Source: Halorubrum ruber
Lineage (GTDB): Archaea; Halobacteriota; Halobacteria; Halobacteriales; Haloferacaceae
Length of the DNA stretch: 64,000 nucleotides
Assembly (NCBI RefSeq): GCF_018228765.1
Contig: NZ_CP073695.1
Location: 248,001-312,000 of the forward strand
Direction: 5' to 3'
The notes under the pieces are model-generated. The model had not been told where the DNA came from, searched no databases, and saw only the letters and a list, made by a program, of their open reading frames with translations. The translations under genes were made by a program, and so were the position numbers. Below, in pieces: positions 35,264 through 42,767 of the stretch (its first letter is position 1; every line of letters starts with the position of its first letter).

Positions 35264-35932
35264 ATGCCCCACCAGTGTACCTCCTGCGGCCGGACGTTCC
35301 CCGACGGCTCCAAGGAGATGCTGTCGGGCTGTCCCGACTGCGGCGGGAACAAGTTCCAGTTCAAGCCCGCCGGCGCGACGAAGGACCCGACCGCCGGCGC
35401 GACCGACGAGGGGGATCAGCCGTCCGGCGCCGCCGGACCGTCCGATTCCGCCGCCGACGCGGCCGACCGGACGCCGCCGACCCCGGACGATCGGTCGGCG
35501 CCGACCCCGGAGGAGAGCGGGGCCGACCGCCAGCCGAGCGACCCCGCGGACGCGACGCCGGACGACGGCGCCGCGCGCGCCGACGCCCCGGCCGAATCCG
35601 ACGGGACGGAACAGATCGCGGACCGGAGCGACGAGGACACCGCGCAGGCGAGCGCCCGCTCCGAGGTGGTGTCGCCGGACGAGCTCGACCGAGCGAGCCG
35701 CGACGTCGAGCCCGCCGAGACGCCGCCGGCCGAGGAGGGGCCGGAGCCGGGCATCGATGCGCTCCGGGACGAGCTCAACGACCAGTTCGAGAGCATCCGC
35801 ATCGTCAGCCCCGGCCAGTACGAGCTCAACCTGATGGAGCTGTACGACAGACAGGAGTACATCATCTCCCTCCAGGAGGACGGCCGGTACGTCATCGAGA
35901 TGCCCGACGCCTGGGGCATCCAAGACGAGTAG
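35264..35932 (+). CDS. oapC: Zinc-ribbon protein, origin-associated protein OapC
   Basis: The 222-residue product has an N-terminal zinc ribbon (CTSCGRTF..LSGCPDCGG, residues 5-28). About 120 residues of acidic, proline-rich linker follow, then a conserved C-terminal domain (GIDALRDELNDQFESIRIVSPGQYELNLMELYDRQEYIISLQEDGRYVIEMP). The two-domain layout with a long linker matches the archaeal OapC/ArvC family. It is the last gene of the oap operon. Confidence 0.85.
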   Translation: MPHQCTSCGRTFPDGSKEMLSGCPDCGGNKFQFKPAGATKDPTAGATDEGDQPSGAAGPSDSAADAADRTPPTPDDRSAPTPEESGADRQPSDPADATPDDGAARADAPAESDGTEQIADRSDEDTAQASARSEVVSPDELDRASRDVEPAETPPAEEGPEPGIDALRDELNDQFESIRIVSPGQYELNLMELYDRQEYIISLQEDGRYVIEMPDAWGIQDE

Positions 35933-36275
35933 CGCCTCCGTCCGTCTTCCCTGCGCGCGTCCCCTCATCTTCCCTGCGCGCCTCCATCTCGCCTCCCCTG
36001 CCCCCTCGCACACCCTGACCCGCGATTCCGAAATGCGCTGATCGTTCGTTTCGTTTTCACCCGCTCACGGCCGCCGCTTCGTGCGGTTCTGTGATTCGGG
36101 CGACCCTTGTCGAAGAAGATACTGTTATCCGGCTTCCTCCGCTACGGGGTCGCATGTTAGCCGATCGCTTCCGCCGACCGGGCCGGGACTCCGGCCTCGG
36201 TCCGGACCGCGCCGTCGCCCTCGCACCGCCTCGACCGTCTCTCGGAGACCGACCGCACCCCGACGAGGTAGCCGC
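35933..36275. other. Intergenic region before aspartate kinase
   Basis: These 343 bases hold no gene. C/T-rich duplicated text (TTCCCTGCGCGC twice, 35947-35985) follows oapC. An AT-richer AAGATACTGTTATCC at about 36114-36128 could be a promoter for aspartate kinase, implying a leader of over 100 bases. Nothing else is recognised. Confidence 0.4.
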
Positions 36276-37456
36276 ATGCGCGTAATCGCCAAGTTCGGCG
36301 GCACGAGCCTCGGGAGCGGCGACCGGATCGAGCGCGCCGCCGACTCGGTGGCGAGCGCGGTCGCGGCCGGCCACGAGATCGCGGTCGTCGCGAGCGCGAT
36401 GGGATCGACCACGGACGATCTGCTTGACGACATCACCTTCGAGACGGACGACGCCGACCGCGCGGAGATCGTCTCGATGGGCGAGCGCACCAGCGTCCGC
36501 ATGCTGAAGGCCGCGCTGTCGGTCCGAGACGTCGACGCCGTCTTCCTCGAACCCGGACACCCCGACTGGCCGGTGATCACGGACGAGCGCGGCGAGGTCG
36601 ACGTCGCGGAGACCAAGCGTCGAGCCGAGAAGATCGCCGCCGAGATGGACGGGGTCGTCCCGATCATCACCGGGTTCCTCGCGGAGGACCACGACGGTAA
36701 CGTCACCACGCTCGGGCGCGGCGGGTCGGACACGACCGCGGTCATGCTCGGCAACTACATGGACGCTGACGAGGTCGTCATCGTCACCGACGTGGAGGGC
36801 GTGATGACCGGCGACCCGCGGGTGGTCGAAGGCGCCCGCAACGTCGGCCAGATCACCGTCGACGAGCTCCGCAACCTCTCCTTCCGCGGCGCCGAGGTGG
36901 TTGCGCCCTCCGCGCTCTCCTACAAGGACGAGGGACTCGACGTCCGGGTCGTCCACTACCAGCACGGCGACCTGCTCCGGGGGGAACCCGGATCGAGGGC
37001 GAGTTCGAGAGCCTGATCGACATGCGCGAGGAGCCGCTGGCGTGCCTCACCATCGCGGGCCGGGCGATCCGCAACCGGCCGGGGATCCTCTCCGAGTTGG
37101 CGAATGCGCTCCGCGCCGAGGAGATCAACATCGACGCGGTCGCGTCCGGGATGGACTCGGTCACCTTCTACGTCGACGTCGACGTCGCCGAGACCGCGGA
37201 GGCGCTGCTCCACGAGGCGGTTGTCACCGACGAGGCGCTCTCCTCCGTCACCGTCGCCGACCCCATCGCCGTGATCCGCGTCACGGGCGGCGAGCTCCCC
37301 AACCAGTCGGGCGTCATCCAGGACATCATCGCCCCCATCGCCGAGGCCGGCATCAACATCATCGATCTCATCACGAGCGCCACCTCCGTCGCGGTGTTCG
37401 TCGACTGGGACGACCGCGAGGAGGCGCTCGAAATCGTTCAGGACCGCTTCGACTGA
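36276..37456 (+). CDS. lysC: Aspartate kinase (reading frame broken once)
   Basis: The catalytic part (36276-36980) has KFGGTSLGSGDRI, VVASAMGSTTD, GERTSVRML, the GFLAEDHDGNVTTLGRGGSDTTA loop and TDVEGVMTGDPR. The regulatory part, in another frame to 37456, has two ACT domains (LACLTIAGRAIRNRPGILSELANALR and VIRVTGGELPNQSGVIQDIIAPI). One added G in the six-base run at 36979-36984 joins them as GDLLRGGTRIEGEFESLIDM, 393 residues in total, which fits the family. It phosphorylates aspartate for threonine, methionine and lysine synthesis; thrC lies further on at 61 kb. The ACT domains suggest feedback control. Confidence 0.92.
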
Positions 37457-37474
37457 GCGGCGACGGATCTCTTC

Positions 37475-37918
37475 TCAGCCGCCTTCTTCGGGGTCGAACC
37501 GGTACCGCGTCGTCGGCGCGCCCTCGATCCGCGGTCCCGAACCGCCCGGCTCGAACCCTGCGGCCTCGGCCGCCTCATCGGCGGTCCCGTCGGTCGGGAG
37601 GACGGCCTCGACCGTCATCCCCTCCCGGGTCGCGAACCGCACCGGCTCCTCGAACAGGCGCTCGACCGCGTCGGGGTCGCCCTCGACGTTCGTCACGTGG
37701 ACGACGCCGTCGCGCACGTCGAACGCGACGAACCCCGCGACCGCGTCGACCGGGGTGTCGGCGTCCGCGTCGTTGCCTCCTCTTTCGGACGCGGCCGCGT
37801 CCGTCACCGCGACGCGGACCGAGCGGTCGTGGATCATGTTCCGGACGACGCCCTCGGGCCGGCCCGTCATCGATCCCAGGGCCGCGGCGTCGGCCTCGAC
37901 CGCGTCACGAACTCGCAT
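37475..37918 (-). CDS. GNAT-like N-acetyltransferase domain protein
   Basis: The 147-residue product begins MRVRDAVEADAAALGSMTGRP, the usual first strand and helix of a GNAT fold, followed by SVRVAVTD, VDAVAGFVAFDVRDGVVHVTNVEGD and EAAEAAGFEPGG. The acetyl-CoA loop (Q/R-x-x-G-x-G/A) is not clear, so it may be degenerate. The ATG at 37918 is chosen over one 13 codons upstream because the fold starts there. It converges with aspartate kinase. Confidence 0.7.
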   Translation of the reverse strand: MRVRDAVEADAAALGSMTGRPEGVVRNMIHDRSVRVAVTDAAASERGGNDADADTPVDAVAGFVAFDVRDGVVHVTNVEGDPDAVERLFEEPVRFATREGMTVEAVLPTDGTADEAAEAAGFEPGGSGPRIEGAPTTRYRFDPEEGG

Positions 37919-38006
37919 ACCTCCGCACTCTCGCCCGGTGACATAAAATCGCCGCACGCTCGCCGCGACCGGATGATTTTAACGACCGGCGGACGCAGGA
38001 ACGCGC

Positions 38007-38096
38007 ATGTCCAAACCAACGAAGATCGTGGTCGGAACGGTCGGCGTCTCGGCCGTCCTCTCGGTGCTCATCATCCTCTCGTACGTCCTCGCCTGA
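38007..38096 (+). CDS. 29-residue single-helix membrane microprotein
   Basis: The frame encodes MSKPTKIVVGTVGVSAVLSV plus nine further hydrophobic residues, i.e. a short basic N-terminus and one membrane helix. Its stop overlaps the ATG of the next gene (TGATG), as in translationally coupled pairs, and a TATA-like TTTTAACG lies about 27 bases upstream (37977), suitable for a leaderless message. Those two points favour a real gene despite its size. Confidence 0.6.
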   Translation: MSKPTKIVVGTVGVSAVLSVLIILSYVLA

Positions 38097-38959
38097 TGTT
38101 CTCACCCCGGTCGCTCGACGACGACCTCGCGACGGTCCGCGACCGCTACGCGCCGGGAACGCCCGTCCTCGACGTCGACTCCGACTTCGAGACGCTCCCG
38201 CCGGCCGCCGCGGAGGACCTCGGCCTCTTCGTCGACGCGCTCGACCCCGCGTCGTACCCCGCCGAGTGGCTTCCCGAAGCGGTACCCGACCTGCTCCGGA
38301 AGCACGCGGGGCCCGCGTTCACCGTCGGGCTCCCCGGGGACGGGACGGTCGTCCGGACGACGCAGACCGACCCGCCGACCGTCCTCGTCAAGCGGCGCGC
38401 TGAGGGGACCCCGGAGGACTTCCTCGCGTTCCTCATCGCCGAGCGGTTGGTCCAGATCGGCCGCGAGCCGGCCCCGGGATCCGTCGACGCCGGTGGTTCT
38501 TCCGGCCTCCCCGAGTCGTTCCTCCCCTTCTTCGGCGAGCGCTACCGCGACCTCGACGCGGCGATCCGCCGCCCGGACTCGGAGACGGGCGAGTCGACGA
38601 CGGGATTCGGCCCGACCGACGTCTTCCAGGTCGCGAACGCGCTGTTCGACGCGTGGGTCGGGCTCCACGCCCGCGACGAGTTCGCCTCGTGGGAGGGGGA
38701 GTACCCCCGGCTGTTCGGCGCGTGGGTCGACGCCGGCGAGCGCCTCTCCGGCCGGCTCGGCGGCCTCTCCGGCGAGGTCGCCCGCGGCGAGACCGAGTTC
38801 CCGAGCGCGACGGAGTACGCCTGCTCGGCGGTGAAACACGACCTCGACCTCCCGGCGCCGTACGGCGCGCTCGACACGACCGCCTACCGGGATCGCGGGG
38901 CGGACTACGCGGTGGCGTGGGCGGAGAAGACGTTCGCGGCGCTCGTCGACGAGGAGTAA
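38096..38959 (+). CDS. Conserved haloarchaeal protein, unknown function
   Basis: The 287-residue product has no family I recognise. It is mostly helical and soluble, with features such as PGTPVLDVDSDFETLPP, FTVGLPGDGTVVRTTQTDPPTVLVKRRAEGTPEDFLAFLIAERLVQIG and FEVANALFDAWVGLHARDEF-like text, ending DYAVAWAEKTFAALVDEE. The start is set by the overlap with the microprotein; the longer upstream frame is not coding. It is probably co-expressed with the microprotein. Confidence 0.75.
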   Translation: MFSPRSLDDDLATVRDRYAPGTPVLDVDSDFETLPPAAAEDLGLFVDALDPASYPAEWLPEAVPDLLRKHAGPAFTVGLPGDGTVVRTTQTDPPTVLVKRRAEGTPEDFLAFLIAERLVQIGREPAPGSVDAGGSSGLPESFLPFFGERYRDLDAAIRRPDSETGESTTGFGPTDVFQVANALFDAWVGLHARDEFASWEGEYPRLFGAWVDAGERLSGRLGGLSGEVARGETEFPSATEYACSAVKHDLDLPAPYGALDTTAYRDRGADYAVAWAEKTFAALVDEE

Positions 38960-38990
38960 GGGGTCGCGCGGCCCGCGGCGAAGCGGCCGC

Positions 38991-39569
38991 TCAGACGTCG
39001 ACGACGACGTTGCCCTCGCCGTCGAGGTCGATGACGCCGTCGAACAGCTCGCGGAACCGGTCGAGCGTCGCGACCTCGTGGACCTCCTCTGAGAGGTGGA
39101 AGATGCCGACCGCGTCGTGCTCGTCGAGGAGGGCGAGGATCTCTGCGGCGGCCTCGTACACCGCGTCGTCGTCGGCGTAGTAGGCCATCTCTGTGAGCGA
39201 GTCGACAGAGACGCGCCGCTTCCCCTCGTTCTCGGTGAGGAACCGCTCCACGCGGTCGACGACGCCGTCGAGATCGTCCGGCGCGGAGACGTAGTAGACG
39301 TCGTCGGACGTGCGCCGCGAGTAGCCGCGCTCGACGGAGAGCGTGTCGAGGATGGTCGCCTTCGTCTCGTCGACGTCGTAGTACTCCAGCTTCTGTTCGA
39401 CCTCGCGCGCGGTCGTCCGCGTCGAGACGACGAGGAACGCGTCGGTGTCGGTCTTCAGAAAGTCCGTGTCGATCCGGTCCGTCTCGCCGATGCTCGGGTG
39501 GACGAGGAGGAGCCCGGTCCCGCCCGGTATCGTCTCCGGCCCGTTCTCGACGGCGAGGGAGTAGTCCAT
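38991..39569 (-). CDS. HTR-like protein, degenerate RecA/KaiC-type fold
   Basis: The 192-residue product resembles haloarchaeal HTR-like proteins. Its N-terminal GPETIPGGTGLLLVHPSIGETD aligns with a RecA/KaiC entry, but the P-loop Lys-Thr/Ser is missing. Then come DAFLVVSTRTTAREVEQKLEYYDVD, LSVERGYSRRTSDDVYYVSAP and RVSVDSLTEMAYYADD (Walker B-like position, VDSL). It is likely a non-ATPase signalling or regulatory protein. Divergent from the mgtE pair. Confidence 0.72.
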   Translation of the reverse strand: MDYSLAVENGPETIPGGTGLLLVHPSIGETDRIDTDFLKTDTDAFLVVSTRTTAREVEQKLEYYDVDETKATILDTLSVERGYSRRTSDDVYYVSAPDDLDGVVDRVERFLTENEGKRRVSVDSLTEMAYYADDDAVYEAAAEILALLDEHDAVGIFHLSEEVHEVATLDRFRELFDGVIDLDGEGNVVVDV

Positions 39570-39684
39570 GGGATCGGAACTCGCCGGATCGACTTAACGG
39601 TGCGGGCCGGAGCCGTCCAAGACCGTCGGACGCGGGCGGGTCGCTCCCGTCGCGTTCGGTCGGCGTCGCGTCCGTCCGCCACCG

Positions 39685-39709
39685 ACCCCACCGTTTCGTT
39701 TGGAGATTC
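39685..39709 (-). other. ORB-like sequence in the spacer before the mgtE pair
   Basis: The plus strand reads ACCCCACCGTTTCGTTTGGAG, resembling the CCCC..GTTTCG..TGGA order of origin recognition boxes but with mismatches. It lies between divergent promoters 15 kb from the origin. Weak evidence. Confidence 0.3.
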
Positions 39710-39821
39710 TGATAGTTATGGGACGATCGCTCCCCGAGTCGCTCACGGGCGATCGCGGACCGACGGCGATCGCCCGGCGCGGCGGTCGGTTTTTTTGCCC
39801 CGCCCGCCGTCGGTGCGTTCG

Positions 39822-40394
39822 ATGCCCGGGCACGACTCCGCGCGCGAGATCTACCGGCAGGCGCTCCCGGTGATAGCCGTCAGCCTGATTGCCGGGCTGT
39901 TCGCGGGGACGATACTCGCCTCCGAGACCATGCGTGCGAACATCGCGGAAGTCCCCGGGCTCCTGCTGCTGCTGCCGGCGTTCCTCGCCACCCGCGGCGG
40001 CGTGTACGGCTCGCTCGGCGCCCGGCTCTCGACGGGGCTCCATCAGGGGGTGATCGAGCCGCGGTTCCGGCCGTCCCGCCGGCTCACGAACGCGGTCGTC
40101 GCCTCCTTTATCAACGGGATGACCGTCTCCGTGTTCATCGCGGTCGTCACCTATCTCACGCTCGTGCTGTTCGGCGACGGCGGGAGCCTCTTCCAGCTCG
40201 TCGGCGTGATGGTCGTCGCCGGCTTCCTCTCGGCGGTGCTGATGATCTCCGTGCTCATCTCGGTCATCTTCGTCGGCTACCGCCGCGGGCTCGACCCCGA
40301 CAACGTCATCGGCCCGGTCGTCACGACCCTCGGCGACGTGTTCGGGGTGTTCTTCCTCCTCGTCGGGGTGGCCGTCGTGGGGGCCGTCTCGTGA
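39822..40394 (+). CDS. MgtE-type divalent cation channel, first half-size subunit
   Basis: The 190-residue product corresponds to the five-helix MgtE/SLC41 membrane domain: ALPVIAVSLIAGLFAGTIL, PGLLLLLPAFLATRGGVYGSLGARLSTGLHQG (the conserved pore/ion-site segment), FINGMTVSVFIAVVTYLTLV and a C-terminal DNVIGPVVTTLGDVFGVFFLLVG. It has no cytosolic N- or CBS domain, so Mg2+ gating of the bacterial kind is absent. It is coupled to a second half-size copy by a GTGA overlap; the two probably pair. Confidence 0.87.
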   Translation: MPGHDSAREIYRQALPVIAVSLIAGLFAGTILASETMRANIAEVPGLLLLLPAFLATRGGVYGSLGARLSTGLHQGVIEPRFRPSRRLTNAVVASFINGMTVSVFIAVVTYLTLVLFGDGGSLFQLVGVMVVAGFLSAVLMISVLISVIFVGYRRGLDPDNVIGPVVTTLGDVFGVFFLLVGVAVVGAVS

Positions 40395-40966
40395 CCGAGC
40401 CGCAGTCGACCGTCGTCGACGAGTGGTCGATACGCCGGATCGTCCGGACGATGATCCCGCTTTTGGCCGTGCTGTCTGTGCTCCAGCTCGTCTCCGGGAC
40501 CGTGTTGGAGACGTACGAGGAAGTCCTCCTGCGGTACCCGGCGCTGCTGGTCTTGGTCCCGGTCCAGATCGGGACGGCCGGCAACCTCGCGTCGATCACC
40601 TGCTCGCGGCTCACGACGCAGCTGTACCTGGGGACCTACGAGTTCAGCCCCTCGAATCCCGCGCTCCGGGCGAACGCGGGCGCGGTGTTCGCGCTCGCGG
40701 CGACCGTCTTCGGCGCGGTGGGGGTCGCCGCGTGGGCGATCGGGCTCGCGCTCGGCGGGTCGCTCGCGCTCGGCCGGGTGCTGCTGATCTCGTTGGTCTC
40801 CGGGCTGTGTCTCGCCGTCCTCGTCGTCGTCGCCAGCGTCGCCGCCGTCGAGGCCTCCTACCGGATCGGGCTCAACCCCGACGACACAACGATCCCCGTG
40901 GTGACGAACCTCTGTGACATCGCCGGCGTGTTGATCCTCTTCGCGGTCGTCTCGGTCGTCCTCTGA
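40391..40966 (+). CDS. MgtE-type divalent cation channel, second half-size subunit
   Basis: The 191-residue product repeats the MgtE membrane domain: MIPLLAVLSVLQLVSGTVLETYEE, PALLVLVPVQIGTAGNLASITCSRLTTQLYLG and, near the end, NPDDTTIPVVTNLCDIAGVLILF with the ion-binding Asp. It starts at GTG 40391, overlapping the stop of the first subunit. Archaeal half-size pairs likely form the pseudo-dimer that bacterial MgtE makes from identical chains. Confidence 0.87.
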   Translation: MTEPQSTVVDEWSIRRIVRTMIPLLAVLSVLQLVSGTVLETYEEVLLRYPALLVLVPVQIGTAGNLASITCSRLTTQLYLGTYEFSPSNPALRANAGAVFALAATVFGAVGVAAWAIGLALGGSLALGRVLLISLVSGLCLAVLVVVASVAAVEASYRIGLNPDDTTIPVVTNLCDIAGVLILFAVVSVVL

Positions 40967-41003
40967 CTCGGACCGCGCGGTCGTCCTCTGACTCGGACCG
41001 CGC
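40951..41003. repeat. Two-copy 26-bp duplication at the mgtE end
   Basis: CGGTCGTCCTCTGACTCGGA plus CCGCG is present twice in direct succession, the first copy covering the last codons and stop of the second MgtE gene. It is a recent-looking tandem duplication that leaves the reading frame intact because the stop is in the first copy. Confidence 0.75.
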
Positions 41004-41012
41004 GGGCCCGGA

Positions 41013-41456
41013 TCAGAACACGCTGTCGGCGGTCGCGGCGCCGACGACGCTGAAGAGGGCGCCGAGCGAGACGGCCTTCGCGGTCGTCGCCACCACCTCG
41101 CCGTCGCCGATGCCGCCTTCGACGAGGAAGGTGTGCGGCGCGTCGAAGATCAGCGCCAGCAGGAGTACGGAGCCGAACGCGACCGTCATCAGCGAGACGA
41201 ACCGGGTCGGGATCCCGACGAGGTCCGGCTCCTCGTCGACGTCGCGGCCGGTGTCGGCCCGGTACAGCGCGGCGTAGCCGATCAGGGCGACGAGCGCGGC
41301 GGTCACGCCGGCCTGAATCCAGTTCATCCCCGCTGCGAGCACCCACACCTCCTCGGTGACGACGAAGGGCCCCGCGAGCAGGAAGCCGCCGACCGACTGC
41401 TGGGCGATGTCCGCCACCCGGAAGTCTGGTCGGCGGAGCGCTCGCGGGCGTTTCAT
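41013..41456 (-). CDS. DUF2391-family membrane protein
   Basis: The 147-residue product has four membrane segments: QQSVGGFLLAGPFVVTEEVWVLA, IQAGVTAALVALIGYAALY, FVSLMTVAFGSVLLLALIFDAPHTFL and AVSLGALFSVVGAATADSV. The sequence fits the DUF2391 (TIGR02587-like) putative integral membrane family. Function unknown. It ends 47 bases from the mgtE pair and converges with it. Confidence 0.8.
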   Translation of the reverse strand: MKRPRALRRPDFRVADIAQQSVGGFLLAGPFVVTEEVWVLAAGMNWIQAGVTAALVALIGYAALYRADTGRDVDEEPDLVGIPTRFVSLMTVAFGSVLLLALIFDAPHTFLVEGGIGDGEVVATTAKAVSLGALFSVVGAATADSVF

Positions 41457-41522
41457 GTCCCCCGTGGGGAGCGGAGCCGGTAAAACACCGCTGTTTTTCA
41501 GCGCTGTCCTCCTTCAGCCCGT

Positions 41523-42200
41523 ATGAGCGTTCGCGAGGAGTTCGACGAGTGGGCGGCGAGCGGGAAGGACCGCGGCATGGAGGACCGCCACTGGCACACC
41601 GCGAAACACGTCTTGGCGCGGATGCCGGTCGAGGCGGGCGACGCCGTCCTCGATTTGGGTACCGGCTCCGGCTACGCGCTCCGCGCGCTCCGCGAGCGCG
41701 GGATCGGGCGCGGCTACGGCCTCGACGGCGCCCCCGAGATGGCGCGCAACGCCCGCGGGTACACCGACGACGACGCGGTCGGTTTCTTGGTCGGCGACTT
41801 CGACGAACTCCCCTTCGCCGACGACTCGCTCGACCACGTCTTCTCGATGGAGGCGTTCTACTACGCGGCCGACCCCGTCCATACGCTCGAAGAGGTCCGG
41901 CGCGTGCTGAAGCCGGGCGGCACCTTCTACTGCGCCGTCAACTACTTCGCGGAGAGCGAGACGACCCACGCGTGGCAGGAGAACATCTCGGTCGAGATGA
42001 CGCTGTGGTCCCGCGACGAGTACCGCGAGGCGTTCCGCGAGGCCGGGCTGTACGTCGCAGAGCAGGACGCGATCCCCGACCGCGAGACCGAGATTCCGGA
42101 GGCCGCCGAGTTCCCGACCGAGGGGTACGAGACGCGCGAGGCGATGGTGGACCGCTACCGGACGTGGGGGACGCTGTTGACGGTCGGCGTCGCTCCCTGA
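41523..42200 (+). CDS. SAM-dependent class I methyltransferase
   Basis: The 225-residue product has motif I VLDLGTGSGYALRAL (about 42-56), an acidic strand end GYGLDGAPEMARNARG (about 65), motif DFDELPFADDSLDHVFSMEAFYYAADP (about 92-118) and LKPGGTFYCAVNYF (about 130). This is the Methyltransf_11 type that methylates small molecules. The substrate is unknown. It ends directly before the copy D repeat region. Confidence 0.87.
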   Translation: MSVREEFDEWAASGKDRGMEDRHWHTAKHVLARMPVEAGDAVLDLGTGSGYALRALRERGIGRGYGLDGAPEMARNARGYTDDDAVGFLVGDFDELPFADDSLDHVFSMEAFYYAADPVHTLEEVRRVLKPGGTFYCAVNYFAESETTHAWQENISVEMTLWSRDEYREAFREAGLYVAEQDAIPDRETEIPEAAEFPTEGYETREAMVDRYRTWGTLLTVGVAP

Positions 42201-42207
42201 TCTGGGT

Positions 42208-42670
42208 TCTTAAATAGACATCGCCGGCGCGCTGACAGCCTCCAAAAACTGCGTAGTCTGTTTATAAATAGTTGACTGCGGATCGGCGGAGTACAGATTC
42301 AAAGCCCCAGCCGTTTATTTATAAATAGTTGATCGCGGGTCGGTAGAGGCCACCTCCAAAGCCCCAGTCGCGAGGGCGGCGCACGCTCGCTGCGGTCCTC
42401 GGTCGCTCGCGGTGCTCGCTCCCTGTGGTCCTTGCTTCGCCTGCGCCGCCCTCGCGACTGCCCCTTTGAGTCCCGCCCCGCACAGCACCGCACAGCGCCT
42501 CACGCCTCCCCAGCCTCGTCGGCCGGCCTTCGCTTCGCTCCGGCCGGCCGACTCCCTCGCGCGTGCTGCTCGGCCGCGGGGCGGCCTCGCAGGCACGCAG
42601 GGAGGCGCGACGCGCCTCTTGCAGCCGGCGGCTCTGCCGCCGGCGACGCCACCGCGGATCTATTTATAAA
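42208..42670 (+). repeat. Structured dispersed element, copy D, with three tandem TATA units
   Basis: Three promoter-like units precede the body: CTTAAATAG at 42208 (with ATCGCCGGCG and CCTCCAAAA), TTTATAAATA at 42260 and TTTATAAATA at 42318; the last two are 30 bases before CAAAGCCCCAG (42300, 42357). The first hairpin is perfect, CAGTCGCGAGGGCGGCGCA with its exact complement about 70 bases on. CCCCTTTGAGTCCCGCCCCGC, CTCCCCAGCCTCGTC and a second hairpin GGCCGGC..GCCGGCC follow. The tail has further GC-rich arms and ends in TATTTATAAAC at about 42660. It fills most of the gap before hel308. Confidence 0.88.
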
Positions 42671-42767
42671 CAAGCGTCGCAGTCGGCGGTCGCGTCTGCG
42701 CTCGCTCTCTCCCCCCTACCGGCCCGTTCCGACGGTTTAAATCGCGTGGGGGCCCCACGGACACGTA

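Noticed and set aside
8905..42670. Reading the GC-rich dispersed repeats as a CRISPR array or as genes
   Set aside because: There are no short direct repeats with regular unique spacers and no cas genes. Frames across them are shadow-like and interrupted differently in each copy.
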